From: Alkalibacterium sp. AK22 | Lineage (GTDB): Bacteria > Bacillota > Bacilli > Lactobacillales > Carnobacteriaceae_A | Assembly (NCBI RefSeq): GCF_000585255.1 | Contig: NZ_JANL01000029.1 | Coordinates: forward strand, 46,782-110,781 | Length of the DNA stretch: 64,000 bases | Reading direction: 5' to 3' | In this document: positions 43,497-53,626 of the stretch, piece by piece | Numbering within the stretch: position 1 is the stretch's first letter | Layout of the letters: every line of letters begins with the position of its first letter | Program-made: the position numbers and the translations under genes | Notes under the pieces: generated by a model | What the model saw: only the letters and a program-made list of their open reading frames with translations | Databases searched by the model: none | Told to the model about the DNA's origin: nothing

Positions 43497-44192
43497 ATGT
43501 CAGTAAACAGTCATAAACACCGTGTAGATAAGCAGACAGCCATCATTGTCAAAACAAAACCCGGTTCCGTCGTTTCCGAGCAGTTCAGAACCGTACGAAC
43601 CAACATTCAGTATTCAATGGTAGATAAATCGCTTAAATCAATTGTCATCACATCAGCTGTTCAAGGTGCAGGTAAATCATTTGTTGCAGCTAATCTGTCA
43701 TCGACTTTTGCTTTGGAAAACAAAAGAGTGCTACTGGTAGATGCGGACTTGAGAAAGCCAACCGTGCATCGAACCTTTAATTTTAATAACCACAGTGGGC
43801 TGACAACGTTATTGACGCATCCAAACGAAGCTTTGTCCGATCTTGTTTATCTTACCGATATGGGAAACTTATCTGTTTTGACGAGCGGGCCGATTCCGCC
43901 AAACCCTTCCGAACTTTTAGCCACAAAGCGTATGGAAGAGCTAATTGAAATGATGGAAAGTGAATATGATTTGGTTATTTTCGATATGCCACCAATCTTA
44001 GCAGTTACTGATGCTCAAATCATGTCTGGGAGAGTGGATGGGGTCATTTTTGTTATTCCAAATGGCAAGGCTACAAAAGATGAGGTGATGAAGTCAAAAA
44101 AAATGCTCGATATGATCCATGCTAATGTTATAGGAGCAGTAATGAATCGAATGGTTCCTTCCAAACACTCTCATTATTACTATAAAGAATAG
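43497..44192 (+). CDS. Bacterial tyrosine kinase (CpsD/CapB-like)
   Basis: BY-kinase of 231 residues that controls polymer synthesis by autophosphorylation. Walker A is SAVQGAGKSFVAANL, Walker A' LLVDADLRKP and Walker B VIFDMPP. The C-terminal tyrosine cluster is short, HSHYYYKE. Together with the upstream co-polymerase it forms the usual pair. No CpsB-type phosphatase is adjacent, and the pair lies at the 3' end of the locus instead of the 5' end. Confidence 0.92.
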   Translation: MSVNSHKHRVDKQTAIIVKTKPGSVVSEQFRTVRTNIQYSMVDKSLKSIVITSAVQGAGKSFVAANLSSTFALENKRVLLVDADLRKPTVHRTFNFNNHSGLTTLLTHPNEALSDLVYLTDMGNLSVLTSGPIPPNPSELLATKRMEELIEMMESEYDLVIFDMPPILAVTDAQIMSGRVDGVIFVIPNGKATKDEVMKSKKMLDMIHANVIGAVMNRMVPSKHSHYYYKE

Positions 44193-44241
44193 TCAAAGGA
44201 TTACGGTGAGTTGATTGCTGTAAGGAAACACACAAGAGCAA

Positions 44242-44300
44242 ATAAACAACCGCCTCAAACAGGGATAATTATTCATTACCTGTTTGGGGCGGTTGTTTAT
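44242..44300. terminator. Bidirectional terminator between convergent genes
   Basis: A 22-bp inverted repeat, arms 44242-44263 and 44279-44300, with a 15-base loop. It serves the BY-kinase transcript from the left and the minus-strand gene ending at 44305 from the right. Confidence 0.85.
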
Positions 44301-44304
44301 AATG

Positions 44305-44919
44305 TTATTTACGCTTTTTCTTTTTAGCTTGCTTTTTAAAGTATGCCAGTCTGGCTTGTTTATTTCGGGCAATCTTTTCCTGTGTAGATAAAGCCGGCGC
44401 TTTTTGAGCAGGTCTGGACCATGCATTGGTCTGTTGAGCTGTCTGGGTCTCCTGAGACTTAGGTGCTGCTGTTTTTTGAGCCTCGTTTGAATCGGCTGCT
44501 TCTTTAGAAATCGAGGGACTCTCAGTAGCCTGACTTTTCGCTGATTCAGGTATCCAGGCTGAACCGTCGACATTGTAAACTAATCCGTGCTCAATTAGTA
44601 AGCGTAAGCTTTCTTGCTGCTCTCGGGAAAGGGCATCGCTGTAGAGGTCAAAGCTGTCTTCTGTAGTCAACTGAGCCAATAGTGCCTGCAAATCAGCATC
44701 TGCTTTAAGCAGTTCTTTTGCAGCTGCGTCCATCCATTCAGTCAGGGCAGATACAATTTCGGCTTTCTTCCAGCTCTTGGCAATGTCGAGGTCGTGGCGC
44801 TCGATGAAATAAGCCAACTGCTTTTTAGTGTACAGCTGATTGGCAGCTTCTTGTGTACTCTCTTCAGGGGCTTTCTTGATTTCCATTTCTTGAATTGTAT
44901 TTAGTGTGTTCTGAGTCAT
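44305..44919 (-). CDS. Conserved hypothetical protein with SAP-like motif
   Basis: Protein of 204 residues, start ATG at 44919 preceded by AAAGGAG. Residues about 29-63 (YTKKQLAYFIERHDL, KKAEIVSALTEWM) resemble a SAP helix-extension-helix DNA-binding motif. The middle is acidic and helical; the C-terminal third is low-complexity (Ala, Gln, Ser, Thr) and ends in a strongly basic KKQAKKKKRK. No signal peptide. A nucleic-acid-binding role is suggested by the SAP-like part and basic tail, but it is not a recognised family. Confidence 0.6.
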   Translation of the reverse strand: MTQNTLNTIQEMEIKKAPEESTQEAANQLYTKKQLAYFIERHDLDIAKSWKKAEIVSALTEWMDAAAKELLKADADLQALLAQLTTEDSFDLYSDALSREQQESLRLLIEHGLVYNVDGSAWIPESAKSQATESPSISKEAADSNEAQKTAAPKSQETQTAQQTNAWSRPAQKAPALSTQEKIARNKQARLAYFKKQAKKKKRK

Positions 44920-45711
44920 GTTGTTTTTCTCCTTTTACGCTGATTCTATAAGTCTAACACAAAAAACGGCTGAGGTTAACTGGTTATTATTCAGTTGAAA
45001 TTGGGAGCGGATTCAGTATCTAACGCGTGCAGAGGGGTGTGAATGTGATCCGCCAGCTTTTTTTTAGTTCGTCTATACATAAAGAGAGCTGTTTATCGTT
45101 TCAAATAGCATAAAAGTAGTGTGTAAAGGTTTGGGAAAACAGCGTACTTCGTATTATAAGAGGTGTTCCTATCATCGCTAAATCATTTATTATGGTAAAA
45201 GAAACTCTTGATGAAGAATATATATGACACGATTATAGGATTAGCAAAAGCAATCAGTTGAAAAAAGATGATCACTTTAACTGAGTAGGAAGCGGGCAAA
45301 AGAGTTATCGTCCGCAAAATGATATGTAAATCAGATGGCACAGAAAGCACCCCCTTCAACGGTAAAATAGAAGGTGCTCACTCACGGTGCTAGTCAGTGA
45401 TTTAAGTCCTGGAAGATAGTCTGGAAATGGAAGAGGTCAGTTAACATACATAAAGAGAGACAGCTCAGAATAGCCTGGGCTGTCTTTTTATAGCGCTCAC
45501 TCCTTATCAGTATAATAAGAAGTGTATGAGAATAGGGAAGTGAATAGACTTGTTCAAATAAGGAACAGTCCATATTCGCGCATGTCTGTGCATTCAGCTC
45601 TTTTCGTGCCTGCTTTGGGTTTTTGAATGAGAAAGCCTTCAAGCATATAGTAAAGGCATACAGGGCCTTGTATAAATAAACTAGAGAAGATCTTCAATAA
45701 AGGAAAACAAG
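44920..45711. other. Long intergenic region without a convincing gene
   Basis: About 790 bases. A possible frame on the minus strand at 45394-45642 has no ribosome-binding site and spans a hairpin, so it is not called. A terminator-like hairpin lies at 45458-45490. Nothing else was recognised. Confidence 0.5.
45458..45490 (+). terminator. Terminator-like hairpin without an obvious gene
   Basis: AGACAGCTCAG at 45458-45468 pairs (one G-U) with CTGGGCTGTCT at 45475-45485, followed by TTTTA. No plus-strand gene is recognised upstream of it; it may end a small RNA or be an unlinked relic. Confidence 0.55.
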
Positions 45712-46260
45712 ATGAGCAGACAATTAAGTGAAGAATTGGAACAGGATTTTTTCTTTGTGCATAGTGGGATTGTATACGGTGCGGTTAAAACATGCGGGAT
45801 ACGTTATGATCACCCAGATTATGATGACTTAGTCCAGACCGGACTAATCAAACTGGTTGAAGCGTATCAAACGTATCCAGAGGACTTGCTGCAGGAAGAA
45901 TACATTTATCAGTTCACCGGCTATGCTTTTCAGAAAGTTCGGTGGGCATTAATTGATGAACTGAGAAAAACGTCTAGGCAGCAAAAGAGAGAAACCGTGC
46001 TGCCGGATTACGATAGTGTAGGCGAAACTGAACGGGGAGTATCTATGAATGAGGATTGGCTGGTCTGGGAATTATTGCCATCCATGCTCAGCTTGCTAAC
46101 AGAAAACGAGCAAGGCTACCTGAAAGATGCAGTCATCAAGCAGCTGAGTGTAACGGAAATTGCATCAACTTACGGTGTCAGTAGAAAAACGGTTTACCAG
46201 TGGAAAAAACGCATAGCCGTTAAACTCGACAGCTTTAAGCATATTTTAAAACAGGGATAA
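45712..46260 (+). CDS. Small sigma-70-family factor (SigH/ComX-like)
   Basis: Sigma factor of 182 residues. Region 2 is seen around residues 36-80 (YDDLVQTGLIKLVEAYQTYP, then YAFQKVRWALIDELRK). Region 4 is a helix-turn-helix at about 145-168 (SVTEIASTYGVSRKTVYQWK). Size and layout fit SigH/ComX-type or ECF-like factors in Lactobacillales. A weak AAAGGA precedes the ATG. An amidase gene follows 11 bases later, so they are probably one transcript. Regulon is unknown; its neighbourhood hints at competence or envelope control. Confidence 0.8.
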   Translation: MSRQLSEELEQDFFFVHSGIVYGAVKTCGIRYDHPDYDDLVQTGLIKLVEAYQTYPEDLLQEEYIYQFTGYAFQKVRWALIDELRKTSRQQKRETVLPDYDSVGETERGVSMNEDWLVWELLPSMLSLLTENEQGYLKDAVIKQLSVTEIASTYGVSRKTVYQWKKRIAVKLDSFKHILKQG

Positions 46261-46271
46261 GGAGGAAAAAG

Positions 46272-47165
46272 ATGAGTAAAACAGTGATTATCGATGCCGG
46301 TCATGGCGGAGCAGATTCGGGTGCGTCCGGTTTTGGGGTTCAGGAAAAAGAGTGGGCTTTAAAAATCAGTTTGTATCAGTATGAAAGGCTTAAGGAACTG
46401 GGAGCACAGGTATATATGACGCGCCAGAGTGATCATTCACTGAATCACATGCAGCGGGTCTCCAAAATAAAGGACCAGTATGATGTCTGTCTGTCCAACC
46501 ACTGGAATGCATTCAATGGTGCAGCGAGAGGAGTCGAAACAATCTATTCCGTTCGGGCCCAACCGGCATTTGCGGAAGACTTGGCCAGACGACTGGTCAG
46601 TGCGACCGGTCTGCCGTTAAGACGGGCGTTCTCAAGAGAAATCAAAAAAGGCGTCGATTATTATTTCATGCACCGTCTCACTGGACGCACGGAGACCGTC
46701 ATTATTGAATACGGCTTTATTGATAACCGCGAAGATCACCAGCTTTATTTAAATGAAGACGTATTTACAGCAGCGGCGGAGGCCGTGATTGAAGGGGTAT
46801 GCAGCAAAGTGAACATACTCTATCAGTCTCCAGCTGCCAGAGTCAAGACGGCTAAAAGCGTAAACGCGGCTGACGGTGGCGATAAGGGGAGTACCCCGGT
46901 ACTAATAAATCAACCCCATAGTGGTGTCTGTCCTGATACTTATATTGGCAGACGACTGCGCAGTGTCCACGAAGGAAAGCTAAGGTTTTACAGTAAGCCA
47001 AGCTGGCAGGACAAGGATGTTTATGGCTACTTGAATAAAGGCCTGGGATTTCCAGTAGTAATGGAAAAAATCCCAGTTGGCAGGGGCGAACAGTACAAGG
47101 TCAGAAATTCCCGGGGTCAGATCTTTTATGTCACGGCCAGTTCACGTTTTGTTGAACTGATATAA
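46272..47165 (+). CDS. N-acetylmuramoyl-L-alanine amidase (Amidase_3) with C-terminal SH3-like domain
   Basis: Peptidoglycan amidase of 297 residues. Zinc ligands of Amidase_3 are visible: H11 in DAGHGG, E25 in GVQEKEW, H77 in LSNHWNAF, and the catalytic Glu in VIIEYGF. The C-terminal 80 residues (TYIGRRLRSVHEGKLRFYSK onward, ending YVTASSRFVEL) look like a bacterial SH3 wall-binding domain. There is no signal peptide, which is usual for phage endolysins and some fratricins but odd for a housekeeping amidase. Strong AAGGAGG site, 11 bases after the sigma factor. No phage genes surround it. Confidence 0.88.
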   Translation: MSKTVIIDAGHGGADSGASGFGVQEKEWALKISLYQYERLKELGAQVYMTRQSDHSLNHMQRVSKIKDQYDVCLSNHWNAFNGAARGVETIYSVRAQPAFAEDLARRLVSATGLPLRRAFSREIKKGVDYYFMHRLTGRTETVIIEYGFIDNREDHQLYLNEDVFTAAAEAVIEGVCSKVNILYQSPAARVKTAKSVNAADGGDKGSTPVLINQPHSGVCPDTYIGRRLRSVHEGKLRFYSKPSWQDKDVYGYLNKGLGFPVVMEKIPVGRGEQYKVRNSRGQIFYVTASSRFVELI

Positions 47166-47272
47166 ATAGATGAAATAGAGAGCAGTAGCCTGCCTGTGGG
47201 TTACTGCTTGTTTACAGTTTAGGTGCAGCGGATGTAAACTCAGCTGTTTTGATAGGTTAGGCCAAAGTCCTG

Positions 47273-47281
47273 TGGTATAAT
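47273..47281 (+). promoter_or_regulatory. Extended -10 promoter upstream of galU
   Basis: TGGTATAAT (extended TG element plus a perfect TATAAT at 47276-47281) lies about 180 bases before galU. The nearest TTGATA is 21 bases upstream, too far for a standard -35, so recognition would rely on the extended -10. Confidence 0.5.
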
Positions 47282-47457
47282 ACAATTTCACTGAAAGATA
47301 CGTTAAACAAGTGTACGAGAGTTCCTCGTCAAGGTTGAGCAATCAGCAAGATAAAATAACGTATGTATTATATTGCTTAATATTTTTATTAAATATATAA
47401 TAAAAATAAGCTGTCTGTATTCAGGACAAAAAAATATAAAAAGGGAGTTAAGATAAA

Positions 47458-48345
47458 ATGAAAGTAAAAAAAGCAGTCATTCCAGCAGCAGGTTTTGGCA
47501 CACGATTTTTGCCTGCAACAAAGGCCATGCCAAAAGAGATGCTGCCGGTTGTTGACAAGCCGACCATTCAGTATATCGTTGAAGAAGCCATTGACAGTGG
47601 GATTGAAGAAATCATGATCATTACGGGTAAAGCTAAGCGCGCCATCGAAGATCACTTTGATCATTCTGTAGAGCTGGAACTTGAACTGGAGAAAAAAGGA
47701 AAAGCAGAGCTTTTGGAACTCGTGAATAACATTTCCGATATGGTCGACATTCACTACATAAGACAGAAAGAAGCCAAGGGTCTGGGTCATGCTATTGCTT
47801 GTGCGAAAACGTTTGTGGGGAACGAACCCTTCGCTGTCATGCTGGGGGATGATATCGTGCATACGGAAGATACGCCTTGCCTGAAGCAGATGATTGACTG
47901 TTATGATCAGTACGGGTCAAGCGTTCTGGGTGTGCAGACAGTCGCTGATTCAGAAGTCAGCAAATACGGTATCGTCGACGGCAAGCAGCTTCAAGACAAT
48001 GTTTATTCTGTCAAAGGGCTGGTCGAAAAGCCCTCTGTTGAAGAAGCACCATCTAATGTTGCTATTTTAGGTCGCTACATCATCAATCCTGAAATTTTTG
48101 ATATCCTAGCAGAAACGCAGCCTGGTAAAGGCGGCGAGATCCAACTGACGGATGCCTTGATGGAGCTGGCTTCAAAAGAAGACATGGTGGCTTATGATTT
48201 TGAAGGCAAGCGTTACGACGTTGGGAATAAGCAAGGGTTTTTGGAAGCAACGGTTGAAACGGCTCTGAGAAGAGAAGATTTAAGAGAAGAGTTTCTGGCT
48301 TACCTTGAAACGTTAGTTGAGAAAGAATCGGTTAAACAAAAATAA
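47458..48345 (+). CDS. galU: UTP-glucose-1-phosphate uridylyltransferase
   Basis: GalU, 295 residues, making UDP-glucose from UTP and glucose-1-phosphate. Signature AAGFGTRFLPATKAMPKEML and later LGDDIV and GRYIINPEIFD. UDP-glucose feeds the GalT reaction and both polysaccharide loci, so the gene links the two functions of this window. Monocistronic with its own promoter region and a good terminator. Confidence 0.96.
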   Translation: MKVKKAVIPAAGFGTRFLPATKAMPKEMLPVVDKPTIQYIVEEAIDSGIEEIMIITGKAKRAIEDHFDHSVELELELEKKGKAELLELVNNISDMVDIHYIRQKEAKGLGHAIACAKTFVGNEPFAVMLGDDIVHTEDTPCLKQMIDCYDQYGSSVLGVQTVADSEVSKYGIVDGKQLQDNVYSVKGLVEKPSVEEAPSNVAILGRYIINPEIFDILAETQPGKGGEIQLTDALMELASKEDMVAYDFEGKRYDVGNKQGFLEATVETALRREDLREEFLAYLETLVEKESVKQK

Positions 48346-48351
48346 CACCTG

Positions 48352-48386
48352 AAAAGCTCTGACTGTATATGGGTCAGAGCTTTTTT
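48352..48386 (+). terminator. Rho-independent terminator after galU
   Basis: AAAAGCTCTGAC at 48352-48363 pairs perfectly with GTCAGAGCTTTT at 48373-48384, ending in TT. Confidence 0.88.
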
Positions 48387-48415
48387 GTGTGCATGTATGT
48401 TAAGTAAATCACATG

Positions 48416-49357
48416 TTAGTGTATACGATGGCCTCTGCCTTTTTTTACCGGGAACCGGTCCATAAATTTAGGTTTTCTAAATCCCTCTCTTGCTTCTTCA
48501 AGGTAGGGATTGTCCACTCCGAAAATACCTGTCAGGACGTGCTGGACCTTGAAATAAATCATATAGTCGAGATATTCAAAAAAAGTCAGGGGAGGGGCCT
48601 GAAAGGATGTGCGCAGCAGTTCTTTTTGAATCAGATTATCCGGTGGCTGCTGTACCTTGATGTACTGCTGTGGATATAACAATAAAATATGATCAGCTAA
48701 GGCATTTTGAACACGGAGCATGTCACAGGCAACAGACAGCTGTTTTTTGAACGTCGCCTTTTTCAAAGAGAGATTCAGCAAAGGGTACTGGTGATGATAC
48801 AAAACAGTCGCAGACTGATCACTGGCGTAATAGACATCAGTCATGTGATGCAAAGCATACCAGCTGGCTGACTGCTTACTTGCTCCCCTGTCGGGCACAA
48901 AGCAGGTATCCCCATATAGATAGGGCAGGCAGTGGAAGTGCCCCAGTGTATTGCCGAATTTCTGCATAGAACGATAGGGTAACTGGCGGGATTCAAAGTA
49001 ACGGGTCATGATTGCAGCCGTTGATTCCATCGACTTTTTAGGAGCATCATCAAGTTGAAACAGGATGGAGTTGTAAGCCGTATGCTGCTGACTGCTAATA
49101 TCCATAACATAATAAGTCTGCCCCGTTGGAAAAAGTGCCTCTGCAGGTAAGCTGATATCCAGTAACTGATCAAGTTCTTCAGTGGAGTACCGGTCATAGA
49201 GGATAGGGACTGGGGGAATAAAATAATGATCCAATGTCTGCTGCTTCATGGGCATCAGGTTGCAATCTGTTAAAGTGTCAGTGTGCTTGGATAGTAGAGT
49301 TTCCTGGCATTTTCTGAAATACTGATGAGCGTCTCGAATATAATAAGCATCTTTCAA
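48416..49357 (-). CDS. ComK-like protein (putative competence regulator)
   Basis: Protein of 313 residues, starting at TTG 49357 with GGGAGGAG about seven bases before it. The core resembles the competence factor ComK when aligned by eye: YRSMQKFGNTLG against the RSCRFFGSSYAG region, then a P-containing stretch leading to SKQSASWYALHHM against the QCGWISHVHV region, and a later hydrophobic block before ACDMLRVQNAL. It is longer than ComK (about 190) at both ends, with a C-terminal extension ending in a basic RFPVKKGRGHRIH. The match is from memory and unverified. It lies two genes from a small sigma factor. Confidence 0.5.
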   Translation of the reverse strand: MKDAYYIRDAHQYFRKCQETLLSKHTDTLTDCNLMPMKQQTLDHYFIPPVPILYDRYSTEELDQLLDISLPAEALFPTGQTYYVMDISSQQHTAYNSILFQLDDAPKKSMESTAAIMTRYFESRQLPYRSMQKFGNTLGHFHCLPYLYGDTCFVPDRGASKQSASWYALHHMTDVYYASDQSATVLYHHQYPLLNLSLKKATFKKQLSVACDMLRVQNALADHILLLYPQQYIKVQQPPDNLIQKELLRTSFQAPPLTFFEYLDYMIYFKVQHVLTGIFGVDNPYLEEAREGFRKPKFMDRFPVKKGRGHRIH

Positions 49358-49709
49358 GTGGTTGCTCCTCCCATAATATGATTAATTATATTGTATCCGC
49401 TTTCTGTCTCTTAGTCTATAGTTTTTTGGCCTAAATGTCATCATAATTTTGTAAAAATGCTCTTATATTTACATATTTAAAAAAAGAAAAGGACAAAATG
49501 AACATAAACCTGTACAGGTTCTATTTTACCGTTAAATAGTTACAGACGAGCAGAAGACGTCCTGGCTTACAGGACGCCTGAGAAGATTATCTAATGAAAA
49601 TACTGTATACTCAGTTAAATAAGTGGAAATAGGATGGGCTACAAAAGTAGTCTAGTCAGACATCAAGAAAAACTTAACAACACAGAGACACTAAAGAGGA
49701 GTGAGGATA
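49358..49709. other. Intergenic region with palindrome, hairpin and a tiny ORF
   Basis: Contains a 13-codon frame (49498-49539, MNINLYRFYFTVK) with AAAAGGA upstream, overlapping a perfect 14-base palindrome AACCTGTACAGGTT (49507-49520), and a 10-bp hairpin (49555-49564 with 49570-49579, one mismatch). This could be a leader-peptide arrangement for the lipoprotein, but nothing confirms it. Confidence 0.35.
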
Positions 49710-50585
49710 ATGAGAAAAAGATGGCTGCTTGTGTTTTTGCTGCCGTTTGTACTCTCAGGTTGCAGCGATAATTCAGAAGATACCTTCAATACTCATTATC
49801 AGGCAGGTATGGACCAACTGATAGCCGAGAATTATCCGGGAGCAGAAGCCTCCTTCCAGGAAGCTCGTGAAATTAGGCCCGACGATACGCGCATCATGAA
49901 TCTAATGTATCAGATTGAGCACTATCAAAATGGAGTCGAATTTTATGATCTAAATGACTATGATTCAGCAATCGAACAGCTGAACTTTGTGATCGACAGG
50001 GAAGATGGATCAGAGGAAATGGTAGAGCGGGCAGCAGAATTGGCCGTAAGTGCTCAGGCAACACTGGAACAGTTAATAATGGCGTCACGGGTGGAAGGGG
50101 CTCTGGCAGAAAGCAGTAGCGAGGCTCTGACGGATACAGAAGAGCCCGTTCGTCAGGATAGTATAGACTCCGAAGGGGACAACGCTCTAACTGAACAGGG
50201 TGCCAGCATCGATACCAGCAACGATTCTACAGCAGTAGAAAGTAAGGAGCTGGTATTTGAGGATTTCCAGGGGACTTACATCATGTTTTACGGCGAACCT
50301 TTTGAGTCAAGAGCTTACTTTATTATTGAGATAGCAGATGTAGAAATTCGTGAAGGCTTTGCGCTTTCAGAGTACTCAACGATGATCATTAATGACTACT
50401 GGGTAGACGGGGATACATTGACGGTTGATGCAACCTCCTACGGCTTCCACGGGGAACCGGAAGACACTGATATACATGAATACAAAGTACGAATGAACGA
50501 CAGAAAAGAACTTTATTTCGACGGAGCGGATGTTACCATGTACGAGGTAAGCGACCAGGAACTTGAAAGTATATTGAACTTATAG
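49710..50585 (+). CDS. TPR-type lipoprotein of unknown function
   Basis: Exported lipoprotein of 291 residues; signal and lipobox FLLPFVLSGCSDN. ATG 49710 is taken over the GTG at 49701, because AGAGGAG then sits eight bases before it. Residues about 30-110 hold two TPR-like helical pairs (YQAGMDQLIAENYPGAEASF and VEFYDLNDYDSAIEQLNFVI), followed by an acidic, Ser/Thr-rich linker to about 180, and a C-terminal beta-rich domain (FEDFQGTYIMFYGEPF) without a recognised family. Probably an envelope sensor or assembly protein; function unknown. Confidence 0.75.
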   Translation: MRKRWLLVFLLPFVLSGCSDNSEDTFNTHYQAGMDQLIAENYPGAEASFQEAREIRPDDTRIMNLMYQIEHYQNGVEFYDLNDYDSAIEQLNFVIDREDGSEEMVERAAELAVSAQATLEQLIMASRVEGALAESSSEALTDTEEPVRQDSIDSEGDNALTEQGASIDTSNDSTAVESKELVFEDFQGTYIMFYGEPFESRAYFIIEIADVEIREGFALSEYSTMIINDYWVDGDTLTVDATSYGFHGEPEDTDIHEYKVRMNDRKELYFDGADVTMYEVSDQELESILNL

Positions 50586-50605
50586 ACACGTCAGCAATCA
50601 TATGT

Positions 50606-50632
50606 AAAGCCGGGCAGGTGCCTGGCTTTTTC
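50606..50632 (+). terminator. Rho-independent terminator after the lipoprotein
   Basis: AAAGCCGGGC at 50606-50615 and GCCTGGCTTT at 50620-50629 form a 10-bp stem (one G-U) with a 4-base loop and T tail. Confidence 0.85.
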
Positions 50633-50687
50633 TATATGAAAATTATAGGCGGCAAAAAACAATTGCCTTTTTCTGCAATTCCGATAA

Positions 50688-52178
<1,491 letters not shown>

Positions 52179-52271
52179 TCTTGTGAGCATGCGAGGAGCT
52201 GTTGCTTGAGTCACGGGACTAAGCCATGATTTAGTTACACTTTGAGGCTTGGTTATGGAGCTGGGAAATAA

Positions 52272-52300
52272 TTGTGACCGCTGTCAGGTTGTGGTATAGT
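52272..52300 (+). promoter_or_regulatory. Promoter of the decarboxylase/ATP-grasp operon
   Basis: TTGTGA at 52272-52277, a 17-base spacer, and TATAGT at 52295-52300. It lies about 100 bases before the decarboxylase start. The leader is AT-rich and shows no known riboswitch. Confidence 0.68.
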
Positions 52301-52402
52301 AAATTTTATAAATAACAAAGTATAGTTAATATGATTGTAAAAAATGACTCGTGCATGTAGTTCACTTTATACTATTTTGAAGTTTAAAGGGGAGTTGAAG
52401 CT

Positions 52403-53572
52403 ATGCAAACGCCATATTTTTTGTTAGATAAGCAGCTGCTGGATGCTAATTTAGTAAGTTTTAAAGATGCTTTAAATCGTATATGGGCACACTCTAGTAT
52501 CGGTTATTCTGTAAAGACTAACTCTATGCCTTGGTTATTAAAGTATCTTAAAGGACAAGGGTTACAGGCTGAAGTCGTATCAGATGAAGAATATGAGCTC
52601 TCCTTGCTTTGTGGATTCGCTGAAACGGAAATCATCTACAATGGTCCAATTAAAAGTGAAGACTATTTCATCAGTGCCGTTAGAAAAGGCTCTATCGTGA
52701 ACATAGACTCTAAAAATGAGCTAGCCTGGTTCAAGGCGCATATAAAGGAATCCAACAGCAATATTGGAATAAGGATAAATGTAGATACCTCTATATTTGA
52801 TGAAAGCGATGTGGCTTACACAAACGAGGGCTTTAGGTTTGGTTTCTCTGAAGAAAATAGGGACCTAGCTCAGGCTATAGATATATTAAGGTTGGGTGAC
52901 GAGAAGAACAGAATTGGACTTCATTTTCACTGTAACAGTGTGTCAAGAAGTGTGGATGTATACCGAAAAATTGCCTTATATGCTAAGGAACTGATTCTGA
53001 AGTACAACATAGATCCTTCATTTATTGATGTGGGAGGAGGTTTCTTTGGTGGAGTAGAGGGGAAGCCGGGTCCAGTAGATTATGTCAATGTCATTTATGA
53101 GGAATTGAAAAATGTAGTCGATGTTGAAAAAACTAAACTTATAGTTGAACCAGGATCGGCAATTATTGGCTCTGCCGTGAGCTTTCATACCTCAGTTATC
53201 GATGTCAAGGACACGTCCAAAGCAACGGTAGTCACTACAGACGGCAGCAGAATCAACATCGATCCGTTATGGGCGAAAGATAAGTATGATTATGCTACTG
53301 AATCAGATTATGACGCTAGCAAGATTAAAAGCAAACAAATAATCTGCGGATATACTTGCATGGATCACGATCGAATCATGTCTATTACCGGTGGGCGGGC
53401 TCTTTCAATTGGAGATCGTATCATCTACTCTAAAGTAGGGGCCTATACTATGACTTTTGGGGGACCGTTTATCAAATACTTTCCTGAAGTGTATGTGGAA
53501 GACAGCGGGGTTAGTCAGCTAATCCGAAAAAGAATGACTGTGCAGGACTATTACACTATTCAAAACGGTTAG
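52403..53572 (+). CDS. PLP-dependent fold-III amino acid decarboxylase
   Basis: Alanine-racemase-fold decarboxylase of 389 residues, related to diaminopimelate and ornithine decarboxylases. The PLP lysine is K38 in GYSVKTNSMP; the glycine loop is IDVGGGFFGG, the phosphate-binding EPGSAIIGSA, and the catalytic Cys region CGYTCMDHDRI. It is shorter than LysA and lacks the full DAP signature, and resembles decarboxylases that act on carrier-linked or citryl-modified diamino acids. Strong promoter. 54 bases before an ATP-grasp gene, so the two form a small operon. Substrate unknown; not a polyamine pathway by context. Confidence 0.83.
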   Translation: MQTPYFLLDKQLLDANLVSFKDALNRIWAHSSIGYSVKTNSMPWLLKYLKGQGLQAEVVSDEEYELSLLCGFAETEIIYNGPIKSEDYFISAVRKGSIVNIDSKNELAWFKAHIKESNSNIGIRINVDTSIFDESDVAYTNEGFRFGFSEENRDLAQAIDILRLGDEKNRIGLHFHCNSVSRSVDVYRKIALYAKELILKYNIDPSFIDVGGGFFGGVEGKPGPVDYVNVIYEELKNVVDVEKTKLIVEPGSAIIGSAVSFHTSVIDVKDTSKATVVTTDGSRINIDPLWAKDKYDYATESDYDASKIKSKQIICGYTCMDHDRIMSITGGRALSIGDRIIYSKVGAYTMTFGGPFIKYFPEVYVEDSGVSQLIRKRMTVQDYYTIQNG

Positions 53573-53626
53573 AGAATAATCAAGTATAGTAAACAAGTTT
53601 ATTTCACAATTAGGGAGCGAGGTATT

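Noticed and set aside
44193..44573. Minus-strand frame of 126 codons opposite the BY-kinase end
   Set aside because: It is a shifted reading of the real minus-strand gene at 44305-44919 and crosses the terminator.
45394..45642. Minus-strand frame of 82 codons
   Set aside because: No ribosome-binding site before its TTG, it spans a terminator-like hairpin, and the protein looks like no family.
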